Made by a program: the position numbers and the translations under genes. A DNA stretch of 64,000 nt from Burkholderiales bacterium (lineage in GTDB: Bacteria; Pseudomonadota; Gammaproteobacteria; Burkholderiales; Burkholderiaceae_C), in NCBI GenBank assembly GCA_016223165.1, contig JACRPO010000005.1, positions 496,001-560,000 of the forward strand, in the 5' to 3' direction. Shown in pieces: positions 35,742 to 45,513 of the stretch; position 1 is the stretch's first letter, and each line of letters starts with the position of its first letter. The notes beneath the pieces were generated by a model, which saw nothing but the letters and a program-made list of their open reading frames with translations, had not been told where the DNA came from and searched no databases.

Positions 35742-36818
35742 ATGCGCTTCATCTTCAAGACCGCCTACGACCAGGACCTGCGCCTGGCCAAGCATGGCGG
35801 GCACGTGTTCTGGTACGGCGTGCTCATGCTCGTGCTGCTGGCCTCGCCGTGGCTGCTCGACGAGTACCTGCTCGCGCAGCTGACGCTCGTGCTCATCTAC
35901 TCCGTCGTGGGTCTCGGGCTCATGCTGCTGGCCGGGTTCACGGGCCTGTTCTCGATCGGCCACGCGGCCTTTCTCGGCGTCGGCGCCTATACGCAGGCGG
36001 TGATGGCGGCCGCCGGCATGCCCTTTCCGCTGGCGCTGCTGGCCGCCGCGGCCTTGTCGGCGGTGGTGGGCGTGGTCGTCGGCCTGCCGGCGCTGCGCGT
36101 GAAGGGCATCTACCTCGGCATCGCGACGCTCGCCTTCGGCTTCATCGTCGAGGAGGTGTTCGCGCGCTGGGAGAGCGTGACCGGCGGCAACGCCGGCATG
36201 CACGTGAAGGCGCCGAGCCTGGGCGCGTGGAAGCTCGACACGGCCACCGAGTTCTACTTCATGTGCCTGGGCGTCACCGTGGTGGCGACCTTCGCCATCC
36301 TCAACCTGCTGCGCTCGCCCACCGGGCGTGCCTTCGTCGCCATCCGCGACTCCGAGATCTCGGCGCAGAGCATGGGCATCCACCTCGCGGCCTACAAGAC
36401 GCTCAGCTTCGCCATCTCGGCGGCGCTGGCGGGGCTGGGCGGTGCGCTCTACGCGCACATGATCAAGTTCCTGAGCCCCGACCAGTTCAACATCATCCAG
36501 TCGATCGACCTCCTGCTGATGGTCGTGATCGGCGGCCTCGGCTCGGTGCACGGCGCCTTTCTCGGCGCCATCTTCCTGATCGTCATGCCGCAGGCCATCG
36601 GGGCGGTGAAGGACCTGCTGCCGGCCTTCATCGGCCAGGCGCCGGGCCTGAAGGCGGTGGTGTACGGCGTCGTGCTGATCGCCTTCGTGCTCTTCGAGCC
36701 GATGGGGCTGTATGGCCGCTGGCTCAAGGTCCGCACCTACTTCTCGATCTTCCCCTTCTACCGCCGGGGCATGTTCAAGCGGCAGAAGTCGTTCCAGAAG
36801 TCCGACCGCCTGCGGTGA
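35742..36818 (+). CDS. livM: ABC transporter permease, LivM family
   Basis: 358 residues, about nine membrane segments. The LivM signatures GLFSIGHAAFLGVGAYTQ and RDSEISAQSMGIHLAAYKT (the coupling loop that contacts the ATPases) are present. A basic, Tyr/Phe-rich C-terminal tail (RGMFKRQKSFQKSDR) is longer than usual. It begins 32 bp after livH, and its stop overlaps a possible GTG start of livG. Confidence 0.93.
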   Translation: MRFIFKTAYDQDLRLAKHGGHVFWYGVLMLVLLASPWLLDEYLLAQLTLVLIYSVVGLGLMLLAGFTGLFSIGHAAFLGVGAYTQAVMAAAGMPFPLALLAAAALSAVVGVVVGLPALRVKGIYLGIATLAFGFIVEEVFARWESVTGGNAGMHVKAPSLGAWKLDTATEFYFMCLGVTVVATFAILNLLRSPTGRAFVAIRDSEISAQSMGIHLAAYKTLSFAISAALAGLGGALYAHMIKFLSPDQFNIIQSIDLLLMVVIGGLGSVHGAFLGAIFLIVMPQAIGAVKDLLPAFIGQAPGLKAVVYGVVLIAFVLFEPMGLYGRWLKVRTYFSIFPFYRRGMFKRQKSFQKSDRLR

Positions 36819-36826
36819 ACCAGCGC

Positions 36827-37624
36827 ATGAGCGACATCCTGCTTGCGGCCGAGGACCTGAGCGTGCGCTTCGGCGGCGTGCTCGCCGTCAACAAGGTCAG
36901 CTTCGAGGTGAAGAAGGGCGAGGTCTTCACGCTCATCGGGCCCAACGGCGCGGGCAAGACGACGGTGTTCAACCTCATCAGCCGCATCTACACCCCGACC
37001 ACCGGGCGCATCACCTTCGAGGGGCTCGACCTCACGGGCCAGCCGGCGCATGCGGTGGCGGCGCTCGGCATCGCGCGCACGTTCCAGAACATCGAGCTCT
37101 TCGAGCACGCGACGGTGCTGCAGAACCTGCTCATCGGCCGCCACACGCACCGCGGCACGAACCTGGTCGACGACTTGTTCTTCACCGCCAAGGCGCGGCG
37201 CGCGGCGCTGCACGCGCGCGAGAAGGTGGAGGAGGTGATCGACTTCCTCGACCTGCAGCACCACCGCGACACGATGATCGCCGGCCTGCCGTACGGCGTG
37301 CGCAAGGTCGTCGAGCTGGCCCGGGCGCTCGCCTCCGAGCCGAAGCTGCTGCTGCTGGACGAGCCCTCCTCGGGCCTCAATGTCGAGGAGACCGAGGACA
37401 TGGTGTTCTGGATCGACGACATCCGGCGCGAGTTCGGCATCACCGTGCTGATGGTCGAGCACGACATGTCGCTCGTCAGCAAGGTGAGCGACCGCGTGCT
37501 CGCCATGAACCAGGGCGAGGTGCTGGCCATGGGCAGCCCGGCCGAGGTGCAGGCGCATCCGGGCGTCATCGAGGCCTACCTTGGCTCATCGGACGACATG
37601 TCATCGCTGCGGCGGGCGGCCTGA
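36827..37624 (+). CDS. livG: ABC transporter ATP-binding protein, LivG family
   Basis: 265 residues. Walker A GPNGAGKTT, Q-loop ARTFQNIELF, signature region LPYGVRKVVELARAL (a variant of the usual LSGGQ, as is common in LivG-like proteins) and Walker B LLLLDEPSSGLN. Supplies ATP-driven force with LivF. ATG 36827 is chosen; a GTG at 36815 overlapping the livM stop would add four residues. Confidence 0.93.
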   Translation: MSDILLAAEDLSVRFGGVLAVNKVSFEVKKGEVFTLIGPNGAGKTTVFNLISRIYTPTTGRITFEGLDLTGQPAHAVAALGIARTFQNIELFEHATVLQNLLIGRHTHRGTNLVDDLFFTAKARRAALHAREKVEEVIDFLDLQHHRDTMIAGLPYGVRKVVELARALASEPKLLLLDEPSSGLNVEETEDMVFWIDDIRREFGITVLMVEHDMSLVSKVSDRVLAMNQGEVLAMGSPAEVQAHPGVIEAYLGSSDDMSSLRRAA

Positions 37625-37625
37625 G

Positions 37626-38447
37626 ATGAGCACCATGAGCATGACGAGCATGAGTCCGGGCGGCCGGCCCGGCGGTGGCGACGAGGTCCTGGTGCTCTCC
37701 AACGTCGAGAGCGCCTACGGACCGATCCGTGCCATCCGCGGCGTGAGCCTCAAGGTGAGAAAGGGCGAGATCGCCACCGTGCTCGGCAGCAACGGCGCCG
37801 GCAAGACGACCATCCTCAAGACCATCTCCGGCATCATCGACCCGCGCCGCGGCACCGTGCACTTCAAGGGCCGCGACATCACCGCCAACGACCCGGCAGC
37901 CATCGTGCGCCTGGGCCTGATGCACGTGCCCGAGGGGCGCGAGGTGTTCGCGCTGCTCTCGGTGCACGACAACCTGCTGATGGGTGCGTACACCAGGGCC
38001 GACCGGGACGGCGTGGCGCGCGACATGGAGATGGCCCTCGCCTATTTCCCGATCCTCAAGGAGCGCGCGCGCCAGCCGGCCGGGCTGCTCTCGGGCGGGC
38101 AGCAGCAGATGCTGGCCATCGCGCGCGCGCTGGTGGCGGCGCCGGAAATGATCCTGCTCGACGAGCCGAGCCTCGGCCTCAGCCCCAAGCTCACGCGCGA
38201 GATCTTCGAGATCGTCGTGCGCATCAACCGCGAGCGCGGCACCACCATCCTGCTCGTCGAGCAGAACGCCAACATGGCGCTCAACGTGGCCGACTACGGC
38301 TACGTGCTCGAGAACGGGCGCATCGTCATGGAAGACCGCTGTGCCGTGCTGCGCGAGAAAGAGGACGTGAAGGAGTTCTACCTCGGCATGAAGGACGTCG
38401 GCGTGCGCGGCGAGCGACGCTGGAAGAAGAAGAAGACCTGGCGCTGA
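37626..38447 (+). CDS. livF: ABC transporter ATP-binding protein, LivF family
   Basis: 273 residues. Walker A GSNGAGKTT, Q-loop region ending PEGREVFA, signature LLSGGQQQMLAIARAL and Walker B ILLDEPSLGLSP are intact. A Met/Ser/Gly-rich N-terminal stretch of about 15 residues and a basic C-terminal tail (ERRWKKKKTWR) are additions to the usual domain. The ATG lies one base after the livG stop. Confidence 0.93.
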   Translation: MSTMSMTSMSPGGRPGGGDEVLVLSNVESAYGPIRAIRGVSLKVRKGEIATVLGSNGAGKTTILKTISGIIDPRRGTVHFKGRDITANDPAAIVRLGLMHVPEGREVFALLSVHDNLLMGAYTRADRDGVARDMEMALAYFPILKERARQPAGLLSGGQQQMLAIARALVAAPEMILLDEPSLGLSPKLTREIFEIVVRINRERGTTILLVEQNANMALNVADYGYVLENGRIVMEDRCAVLREKEDVKEFYLGMKDVGVRGERRWKKKKTWR

Positions 38448-38511
38448 GCCTTCGAGCGCCCGCCACGTACCCCATCACCGATCGAATCCAGCGCCGACCG
38501 CGGAGCCGAAC

Positions 38512-40371
38512 ATGCCGAAGCTTTGGGACCTTGCGATGAGCCCGCCGAGCCAGGCGGTGCGCGTGCCTGGCGAGACCATCCCCGCCGTCTTCTGGAATGC
38601 CGTGCGCATGCGCGGCGAGCAGGTCTGGATGCGCGAGAAGGCACTCGGCATCTGGCGCAGCTGGAGCTGGATTCGCACCGCCGAGGCCGTGCGCGAGGTG
38701 GCGCACGGGCTGATGGCGCTGGGCGTGGTGCCCGGCGAGCGCATCTCCATCCTCAGCAACACCATCGTCGAGTGGGTCCTGGCCGACCTCGGGGCGCTCA
38801 GCGCCGGTGCCGTCTCGAACGGCATCTACCCCACTGACGCCGCCGCGCAGGTGCACTACCTGTGCGAAGACTCGGGCTCGGTGGTGCTGTTCGTCGAGGA
38901 CGACGAGCAGCTGGACAAGGCGCTGGAGGTGCGGCCGCGGCTGCCCGGCCTCAGGCGCATCGTCGTCTTCGACATGGAGGGCCTGCACGACCTCGATGAC
39001 CCGCAGGTGCTCTCGTTCGACAAGCTGCGCGAGATGGGCCGCGAGCATCGACGCGCGCATCCCGACGAGATGGACCAGCGCATCGCAGCGCTGGCCCCCG
39101 AGTCGCTGGCCATCCTCATCTACACCTCGGGCACCACGGGCAAGCCCAAGGGCGTGATGCACAGCCACCGCACGCTCGTCACCGAGATGCGCGGCCTCGA
39201 GACCCTCTGGGGGCCGGGCAGCGAGGAAGACGAGCGCATGTGCTTCCTGCCGCTGTGCCACATCGCCGAGCGCATGGGCGGCGAGTACCAGGCGATGTAC
39301 AACGGCGCCAAGCTCAACTTCGTCGAGAACCCCGACACGGTGCCCGAGAACGTGCGCGAGATCTCGCCCACGCTCGTGACCGCGGTGCCGCGCGTGTGGG
39401 AGAAGTTCTACTCCGGCGTCACCATCGCCGTGAAGGAAGCGGGTCGGCTGCAGCAGCTGGCCTATGCCTGGTCGCTCGGCGCCGGCATGGAGGTCGCCGG
39501 GCGCGTGCTCGCGGGCCAGCCCGTCTCCGCATGGCTGAAGCTGAAGTTCCGCATCGCCGAGTGGCTCGCGCTCGCCAACGTGCGCAAGATGATCGGCATC
39601 GACCGCGCGCGTCTGTGCGTCACCGGCGCGGCGCCGATCTCGCCCGACCTCGTGAAGTGGTACCTCGCGCTCGGCGTGCCGATGCTCGAGGTGTGGGGGA
39701 TGTCCGAGAGCTGCGGCGCCTCCACGTACATGCCGCACGGCCGCATCAAGCCCGGCTCCATCGGCGTGGCCTGCCCGTGGAACGAGGTGAGGATCGAGCC
39801 CGCCACCGGCGAGATCCTGGTGCGCGGGCGCAACGTCTTCATGGGCTACCTCAACCAGCCGGAGAAGACCGGCGAGACGATCGACGCCGAGGGCTGGTTG
39901 CACACGGGCGACGTCGGCAGCGTCGACGCGGACGGGTACTTCAAGATCACCGACCGCATGAAGGACATCATCATCACCGCCGGCGGCAAGAACGTCACGC
40001 CGAGCGAGTGGGAGAACGAACTCAAGTTCTCGCCCTACGTGACCGACGCGGTCGTCATCGGCGACCGCCGCGCCTACCTCACGGCGCTGGTCATGATCGA
40101 CCAGGAAAACGTCGAGAAGTTCGCGCAGGACCACGACGTGCCGTTCAGCAACTACACCAGCCTCACACGCGCCCCCGAGGTGCGCGCGCTCATCCAGGGC
40201 GAGATCGACAAGGTCAACACGAAGTTCGCGCGCGTCGAGCAGATCAAGAAGTTCCACCTGCTCGAGACCCAGCTCACCGCCGAGGACGAGGAGCTCACGC
40301 CGACGATGAAGCTCAAGCGCAAGCTCGTGCAGCAGAAGTACGCCCCGCAGATCGAGGCCATGTACAGGTAA
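38512..40371 (+). CDS. Long-chain-type acyl-CoA ligase inside a liv operon
   Basis: 619 residues, ANL superfamily of the long-chain (FACS) subtype: phosphate loop YTSGTTGKPKG at about 204-214, a long L-motif region, WGMSESCG, WLHTGDVGSVDADGYF and KDIIITAGGKNVTPSEWE. It should couple the acid brought in by the surrounding transporter to CoA. It is placed between livF and the binding-protein gene, on the same strand with gaps under 90 bp, so a common transcript is likely. This order suggests that the transporter carries a carboxylic acid, not an amino acid; the exact acid cannot be read from sequence. Confidence 0.88.
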   Translation: MPKLWDLAMSPPSQAVRVPGETIPAVFWNAVRMRGEQVWMREKALGIWRSWSWIRTAEAVREVAHGLMALGVVPGERISILSNTIVEWVLADLGALSAGAVSNGIYPTDAAAQVHYLCEDSGSVVLFVEDDEQLDKALEVRPRLPGLRRIVVFDMEGLHDLDDPQVLSFDKLREMGREHRRAHPDEMDQRIAALAPESLAILIYTSGTTGKPKGVMHSHRTLVTEMRGLETLWGPGSEEDERMCFLPLCHIAERMGGEYQAMYNGAKLNFVENPDTVPENVREISPTLVTAVPRVWEKFYSGVTIAVKEAGRLQQLAYAWSLGAGMEVAGRVLAGQPVSAWLKLKFRIAEWLALANVRKMIGIDRARLCVTGAAPISPDLVKWYLALGVPMLEVWGMSESCGASTYMPHGRIKPGSIGVACPWNEVRIEPATGEILVRGRNVFMGYLNQPEKTGETIDAEGWLHTGDVGSVDADGYFKITDRMKDIIITAGGKNVTPSEWENELKFSPYVTDAVVIGDRRAYLTALVMIDQENVEKFAQDHDVPFSNYTSLTRAPEVRALIQGEIDKVNTKFARVEQIKKFHLLETQLTAEDEELTPTMKLKRKLVQQKYAPQIEAMYR

Positions 40372-40452
40372 ACCCGGTCCCGGCCCCTGGGGCTCGTACC
40401 GTTGTCCGTCGAGTGAAGCTGTTTTCCAATCGCGGTTGAAAGGAGACCCACG

Positions 40453-41637
40453 ATGAAGAACCTGACCCTCTATACCGCTGCGGCGGCCAGTGCTCTGACC
40501 CTGGCGCTGGCCGGTGGCGCCGCGCTGGCGCAATCCCAGGGCGTGAGCAAGGCGGAGATCGTGCTCGGCTCGATCCAGGACCTCTCGGGGCCGATCGCCG
40601 GGTTCGGCAAGCAGACGCGCAACGGCCTTCTGCTGCGCGTGGACGAGATCAACGAGCAAGGCGGCATCAACGGCCGCAAGATCAAGCTCATCGTCGAGGA
40701 CTCGGCCTACGACCCCAAGAAGGCGGTGCTGGCGGCACAGAAGCTCGTGAACCAGGACAAGATCTTCGCCATGGTCGCCCACATCGGCACGGCGCAGAAC
40801 AACGCCGCCATGCCGGTGCAGTTCGAGAAGAACGTGCTCAACTTCTTCCCGCTCACGGCCGCGCGCGAGATGTACGAGCCGTTCCACCGCCTGAAGTACT
40901 CGTTCGCCGTGCCCTATTACGAGCAGATGCGCATCATGGCGCCCAAGCTGGCCAAGGAGAAGGGCGCCAAGAAGGTCTGCACGATCTACCAGGACGACGA
41001 GTTCGGCCTCGAGGTCGTGCGCGGCGCCGAGGCGGGGCTGAAGACCATCGGCATGGAGCTCGCCGAGAAGACCAGCTACAAGCGCGGCGCCACCGACTTC
41101 AGCTCGCAGGTGGCGCGCATGAAGGCCGCCGGCTGCGAGATGGTCGTGCTCGGCACCATCATCCGCGAGACCATCGGCACCATCGCCGAGTCGCGCAAGA
41201 CGGCGTTCTCGCCGCTCTTCCTCGGCTCCAGCGCCTCCTACACCGACCTCATCCACAAGCTCGGCGGACCGGCGATGAACGGCCTGTACGCGGCGATGGG
41301 CACGCAGCATCCGTACCTCGACGAGGCCTCGCAACCGCTGCGCTTCTGGGCCAACAAGTACAAGACGAAGTTCAACGAGGATCCGACCGTCTTCTCGGCC
41401 TACGGCTATCTCATCATGGACGCCTTCGCGCAGGCCGCGGCCAAGACCGGCGCCAACCTCAGCACCGACAGCTTCATCAAGGTCATGGACAGCATGAGCT
41501 ACCCGGCCGACATGTTCGGCTCGGCGCCGTCGACCTTCGGCCCGAAGAAGCGGCTCGGCAGCGACGCCTCGCGCCTTTCGCAGATCGTCGACGGGCGCTG
41601 GAAGGTGATCTCCGATTACGTCTCGCCGGCCAACTGA
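40453..41637 (+). CDS. Periplasmic substrate-binding protein of the liv-type transporter
   Basis: 394 residues. Signal peptide 1-26 (Ala/Leu core, ALA-Q cleavage) and type I periplasmic binding fold: [20 protein letters not shown] (about 36-55), [20 protein letters not shown] and [16 protein letters not shown] segments of LivJ/K proteins. It delivers the ligand to LivHM. AGGAGA lies eight bases before the ATG. It is the last gene of the transport operon; a strong hairpin with a TTCG tetraloop lies 28 bp after the stop. Confidence 0.92.
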   Translation: MKNLTLYTAAAASALTLALAGGAALAQSQGVSKAEIVLGSIQDLSGPIAGFGKQTRNGLLLRVDEINEQGGINGRKIKLIVEDSAYDPKKAVLAAQKLVNQDKIFAMVAHIGTAQNNAAMPVQFEKNVLNFFPLTAAREMYEPFHRLKYSFAVPYYEQMRIMAPKLAKEKGAKKVCTIYQDDEFGLEVVRGAEAGLKTIGMELAEKTSYKRGATDFSSQVARMKAAGCEMVVLGTIIRETIGTIAESRKTAFSPLFLGSSASYTDLIHKLGGPAMNGLYAAMGTQHPYLDEASQPLRFWANKYKTKFNEDPTVFSAYGYLIMDAFAQAAAKTGANLSTDSFIKVMDSMSYPADMFGSAPSTFGPKKRLGSDASRLSQIVDGRWKVISDYVSPAN

Positions 41638-41664
41638 TCGGCCAACGCCTTTCGCGTTTGACGA

Positions 41665-41686
41665 GCGGCCGCCTTCGGGCGGCCGC
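41665..41686 (+). terminator. GC-rich TTCG-loop hairpin after the liv operon
   Basis: GCGGCCGCC, loop TTCG, GGCGGCCGC: a perfect 9-bp stem with an extra-stable tetraloop at 41665-41686. No T-run follows. It is a probable terminator or 3'-end stabiliser for the transport operon. Confidence 0.6.
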
Positions 41687-41700
41687 TGCGCTGGGGCCGG

Positions 41701-41706
41701 GATAAT
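41701..41706 (+). promoter_or_regulatory. -10 element placed directly before rlmD
   Basis: GATAAT at 41701-41706 ends 7 bases before the rlmD ATG; no Shine-Dalgarno is present. A -35 would fall in the terminator stem and none is recognisable. Confidence 0.45.
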
Positions 41707-41713
41707 CCGCGCG

Positions 41714-43150
41714 ATGAGCGATGGGTACGAATGGCTCGAGGTCGAATCGCTCGATCTCGAAGCGCAGGGCGTGGCGCACCGCGCGATCGCCGATAGAGCC
41801 GCAAGGACCGGAACGGCCGAAGGGGCCGAAGGGGCCGAAGGCAAGGGCAAGGTCGTCTTCATCGAGGGCGCCTTGCCCGGCGAGCGCGTGCAGGTGCAGG
41901 TCTCGCGCAAGAAGAACAACTGGGAGCAGGGCACCGTCACGGCCATCGCGCGCGAGAGCGCGCAGCGCGTGCGCCCGGCCTGCCCGCACTTCGGGCTGCA
42001 CGCCGGTGCCTGCGGCGGCTGCAAGATGCAGCACCTGCACCCGCTCGCGCAGGTGGCCGTGAAGCAGCGCGTGCTCGAAGACAACCTGTGGCACCTGGCG
42101 AAGGTGCGTCCGGCGCAGATGCTGCCGCCGATCGCCGGGCCGGCCTGGGGCTACCGCTACCGCGCGCGGCTCTCGGTGCGGCACGTGATGAAGAAGGGCC
42201 AGGTGCTGGTCGGCTTCCACGAGCGCAAGTCGCGCTACGTCGCCGACATGACCACCTGCCCGGTGCTGCCGCCCAAGGTGAGCGGCCTGCTGCCCGCCCT
42301 GCGCGACCTGATCGGCGGGATGGTGCAGCGCGACCGGCTGCCGCAGATCGAGCTGGCCGCCGGCGACGAGGTGGTGGTGCTGGTGCTGCGCCACCTCGAG
42401 CCGCTGGTCGATGAAGACCGGCAGCGGCTGCGCGCGTTCGGCCACCGGCACGGCGTGGTCTGGTGGCTGCAGCCGGGCGGTCCGGACACGGCCGCGCCGA
42501 TGGATGCGGGCAGCCCGCCGCTGAGCTACGCCCTGCCCGAGTTCGGCGTCACGATGCCGTTCAGGCCCACCGACTTCACGCAGGTCAACCCGTTCATCAA
42601 CCGCGTGCTCGTCGAGCGCGCGGTCCGGCTGCTCGACGTGCAGCCCGGTGAGCGCGCCATCGACTGGTTCTGCGGCCTCGCCAACTTCAGCCTGCCGCTG
42701 GCCACCCGGGCCGCCACGGTGCTGGGCGTGGAGGGCAGTGAGTCGCTTGTGGCGCGCGCACGCGAGAACGCCGCGCTGAACGGGCTCGCCGCCCGCACGA
42801 CTTTCGCGGCGGCCAACCTCTTCGAGATCGACGCCACCCGCCTCGCGGCCCTCGGCCGTGCCGAGCGCTGGCTGGTCGATCCGCCGCGCGAAGGCGCCTT
42901 CGCGCTCGCCAAGGCGCTGGCCGAGCTGCACCAGTCGGGAGGGGCGGGCGACGTGGCGCCGCGACGCATCGTCTACGTCAGCTGCAACCCGGCGACGCTG
43001 GCGCGCGATGCCGGATTGCTCGTGCACCAGGCCGGCTACCGCTGCAGTCTCGCCGGGGTGATCAACATGTTCCCGCACACGGCGCATGTGGAGAGCATGG
43101 CGGTCTTCGATCGTGCCGAGGGCGCCCCGCCGCCGCCGCAGACGGCGTAG
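41714..43150 (+). CDS. rlmD: 23S rRNA (uracil-5)-methyltransferase RlmD
   Basis: 478 residues. N-terminal TRAM-like domain, four Cys for a [4Fe-4S] cluster (CPHFG, CGGC and later CPVL), the SAM-dependent methyltransferase domain with [13 protein letters not shown] and [14 protein letters not shown], and the catalytic Cys in [11 protein letters not shown] near the C-terminus. RlmD/RumA methylates U1939 of 23S rRNA. An Ala/Glu/Gly insert near 35-45 is encoded by a 9-bp triplication. It converges on the TRAP operon with only three bases between stops. Confidence 0.9.
   Translation: MSDGYEWLEVESLDLEAQGVAHRAIADRAARTGTAEGAEGAEGKGKVVFIEGALPGERVQVQVSRKKNNWEQGTVTAIARESAQRVRPACPHFGLHAGACGGCKMQHLHPLAQVAVKQRVLEDNLWHLAKVRPAQMLPPIAGPAWGYRYRARLSVRHVMKKGQVLVGFHERKSRYVADMTTCPVLPPKVSGLLPALRDLIGGMVQRDRLPQIELAAGDEVVVLVLRHLEPLVDEDRQRLRAFGHRHGVVWWLQPGGPDTAAPMDAGSPPLSYALPEFGVTMPFRPTDFTQVNPFINRVLVERAVRLLDVQPGERAIDWFCGLANFSLPLATRAATVLGVEGSESLVARARENAALNGLAARTTFAAANLFEIDATRLAALGRAERWLVDPPREGAFALAKALAELHQSGGAGDVAPRRIVYVSCNPATLARDAGLLVHQAGYRCSLAGVINMFPHTAHVESMAVFDRAEGAPPPPQTA
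41815..41841. repeat. Three 9-bp tandem units inside rlmD
   Basis: GGCCGAAGG occurs at 41815-41823 and 41824-41832, and as GGCCGAAGG at 41833-41841. The units encode a repeated Ala-Glu-Gly in the TRAM-like region; copy changes would not shift the frame. Confidence 0.75.
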
Positions 43151-43153
43151 CCC

Positions 43154-44188
43154 TCAGGCCTTGCCGCGCGCGCTCTCGGCCACCTGCTCGATCCTGCTCA
43201 CGAGGCCGGCGTGCGTGCCGACCTTCCAGCGCGCGTAGATGCGCCGCGTGGCGATCTGCCAGGCCTGCTGCTCGGCGGCGCTGGGCACGTGCACGTCGAC
43301 GCCGAGCGCACGCACGCGCTGCACGTCCTCGGCGAAGAGCTTGCGCACGATGGCGATCTGCTGCCTGGCCGCATCCTGCGCCGCCTCGCGGACGACCTGC
43401 CGGTCGACCGGCGTCCACTGCTGCCAGATCGGCTGCGCGATGGCGAAGAGCAGGATGTCGTTGGAGTAGTTCCACTTCGTCACGTACTTCTGGCCGAGCG
43501 TATGGATCTTGGCGGCGAGGAAGACCTCGAGCGGGTTCTCCTGCGCGTCCACCGCGCCCGAGGCGAGGGCAGGCTGCGCATCGGCCCAGCTCATGAAGGT
43601 GGGGTTGGCGCCCATGCCCGACATGATCTCGCCGTACATCGGGCTGCCGACGACGCGCACCTTGATGCCCTTCAGGTCGTCCGGGGCCTTGATCGGGCGC
43701 TTGCTGTTGCTGATCTGCCGGTAGCCTGTCTCGCCGACGGCCAGCGGCTCGGCGCCGGCCTTGCGCACGAGCTCGAAATAGTCGTCCATGACGGCCGGGC
43801 TCGCCGTCGCCGCGTCCCAGGCCTTGTGGTCGGGCAGGATGAAGGGCAGCGTGAAGACACCGAGCTCGCGCACCGTGCCGCTCCAGTTGATCGGCGCGCC
43901 GCAGAGCACGTCGATGATGCCCTGGCGCATGGCCGCGAACTCGCGGTCCTGCTGGCCCTGCACGAGGCTGGCGCCGGGGTACTGCTTGATGTTGATGCGC
44001 CCGCCGGTGCGCTCGCGCACGAGGGTGGCGAAGATCTCGCCACCCTTGCCCCAGGCGAAGGCCGGCGGCACCACCGTGCTCATCTTGTACTCGGCCTTGT
44101 AGGCGGCCTGCGCATGGGCAGGGCGGGGCAGGCCCAGGCTGGCCGCGGCAGTGCCGGTAGCCAGGATCAGCTGTCGACGACGCAGCAT
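43154..44188 (-). CDS. dctP: TRAP transporter substrate-binding protein (DctP family)
   Basis: 344 residues from ATG 44188, with GGAGA about six bases upstream. Signal peptide of about 26 residues (twin-Arg RRRQLILATGTAAASLG then PAHAQ), then the DctP fold: PGASLVQGQQDREFAAMRQG, the segment KIKVR-like LKGIKVRVVGSPMYGEI with the carboxylate-binding Arg, and DAQENPLEVF. It binds a small organic acid in the periplasm. It is the last gene of dctQ-dctM-dctP, read on the minus strand. Confidence 0.92.
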   Translation of the reverse strand: MLRRRQLILATGTAAASLGLPRPAHAQAAYKAEYKMSTVVPPAFAWGKGGEIFATLVRERTGGRINIKQYPGASLVQGQQDREFAAMRQGIIDVLCGAPINWSGTVRELGVFTLPFILPDHKAWDAATASPAVMDDYFELVRKAGAEPLAVGETGYRQISNSKRPIKAPDDLKGIKVRVVGSPMYGEIMSGMGANPTFMSWADAQPALASGAVDAQENPLEVFLAAKIHTLGQKYVTKWNYSNDILLFAIAQPIWQQWTPVDRQVVREAAQDAARQQIAIVRKLFAEDVQRVRALGVDVHVPSAAEQQAWQIATRRIYARWKVGTHAGLVSRIEQVAESARGKA

Positions 44189-44214
44189 GTGTGTCTCCGT
44201 GCTCGAACGAACCC

Positions 44215-45513
44215 TCAATAGCCCAGCACCCTGGGCAACCACAACGCCACCTGCGGGAACAGCGCCACCGCGGCTGTGGCGAGAACGAAGCTGAGCACGA
44301 GCCAGCCGACGTGCGGCAGTGTCTGCTCGATGCGCACGGCGGCGAGCCGGCACGCCACGAGCAGGTTGACGGCCATCGGCGGCGTGAACTGGCCGACCGC
44401 CACCACCATCGTCAGCAGCACGCCGAACCACACGACGTCCCAGCCGAAGGCCAGCATCAGCGGGTACAGGAGCGGCAGGAAGACGAGGAAGATGGAGACG
44501 CCGTCGAGGAACATGCCCACCACGAGCAGCAGCGCCAGCACGAGCGTCAGCGCGCCCGCGGAGCCGATGCCCGCGGCCTGCACGGCGCCGACCAGCGGGT
44601 CGGCGAGGCCGAGCGTATTGACCGAGTAGGCGAAGATGCTCGCGAGCGCCATGACGACCATGATGACCGCCGACACCTCCGTGGCGTCGCGCAGGATGGG
44701 ATAGAGGTCGCGCGGGCCGATGGTGCGGTGGACGAACAGGCCGACCCCGAGGCCGTAGACGGCCGCGACGACGGCCGCCTCGGTCGGCGTGAACCAGCCG
44801 GCACGCATGCCGCCGAGGATGAGCACCGGCGCGGCCAGCCCCCAGGCGGCGCGGCCGAGGCTGGGCCAGAAGGGCGGCCGCGGCAGTTCGCGCTCGAGCG
44901 CGCCGTAGCCGTGCCGGCGCGAGAGCCACACGGCCGGCACGATGAGGGCGAGACCGGCGAGGACGCCCGGCAGCAGGCCGGCGGCAAAGAGCGCCGGCAC
45001 CGAGGCGCCGGGCACCGAGACGCTGTAGACGACGAAGGCGATCGAGGGCGGGATCAGGATGTCGGTGGCGGCGGCCGCGCCGACGATGCTGGCCGAGAAC
45101 GGCCGCGGATAACCTGCGCGGGCCATCGCCGCGATCATGACCGCACCCACCGCGGCGGCGTTGGCCGGACCCGAGCCCGAGATGCCGCCCAGCACCATGG
45201 CCACGACGATGGCGACGAGCGGCAGCATGCCTGCCGAGCGGCCGACACAGGCCACCGCGAAGTCCACCAGCCGCTGCGCCACGCCCGAGCGGTCGAACAC
45301 CGAGCCGACGAGCACGAACATGGGCAGCGCCAGCAGGGGGTACTTGGCGATGCCGGCCTGCATGTTCTGGGGCGCCGCGAGCAGCCCCAGCCACTGCGCT
45401 TCGGCGTTGGCCCAGCCGATGGCCACGAGGCCGCCGAGCGCGAGCGACGCGCCGATCGGCACGCCCGCGAGCATCAGCAGCGCGAACAGCGCGAAGAGGG
45501 TGAAGCCGATCAT
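44215..45513 (-). CDS. dctM: TRAP transporter large membrane subunit (DctM family)
   Basis: 432 residues, about twelve membrane segments. The family shows GISGSGPANAAAVGAVMI, ATDILIPPSIAFVVYS and FTPTEAAVVAAVYGL, which are the conserved TRAP-large motifs. It is the ion-driven transport channel. ATG 45513 overlaps the dctQ stop (ATGA); the open frame upstream is antisense-like and rejected. It is 26 bp upstream of dctP. Confidence 0.93.
   Translation of the reverse strand: MIGFTLFALFALLMLAGVPIGASLALGGLVAIGWANAEAQWLGLLAAPQNMQAGIAKYPLLALPMFVLVGSVFDRSGVAQRLVDFAVACVGRSAGMLPLVAIVVAMVLGGISGSGPANAAAVGAVMIAAMARAGYPRPFSASIVGAAAATDILIPPSIAFVVYSVSVPGASVPALFAAGLLPGVLAGLALIVPAVWLSRRHGYGALERELPRPPFWPSLGRAAWGLAAPVLILGGMRAGWFTPTEAAVVAAVYGLGVGLFVHRTIGPRDLYPILRDATEVSAVIMVVMALASIFAYSVNTLGLADPLVGAVQAAGIGSAGALTLVLALLLVVGMFLDGVSIFLVFLPLLYPLMLAFGWDVVWFGVLLTMVVAVGQFTPPMAVNLLVACRLAAVRIEQTLPHVGWLVLSFVLATAAVALFPQVALWLPRVLGY

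Noticed and set aside
38326..42084. Minus-strand open frame opposite the acyl-CoA ligase and binding protein
   Set aside because: Shadow frame across several genes and the terminator; no protein features.
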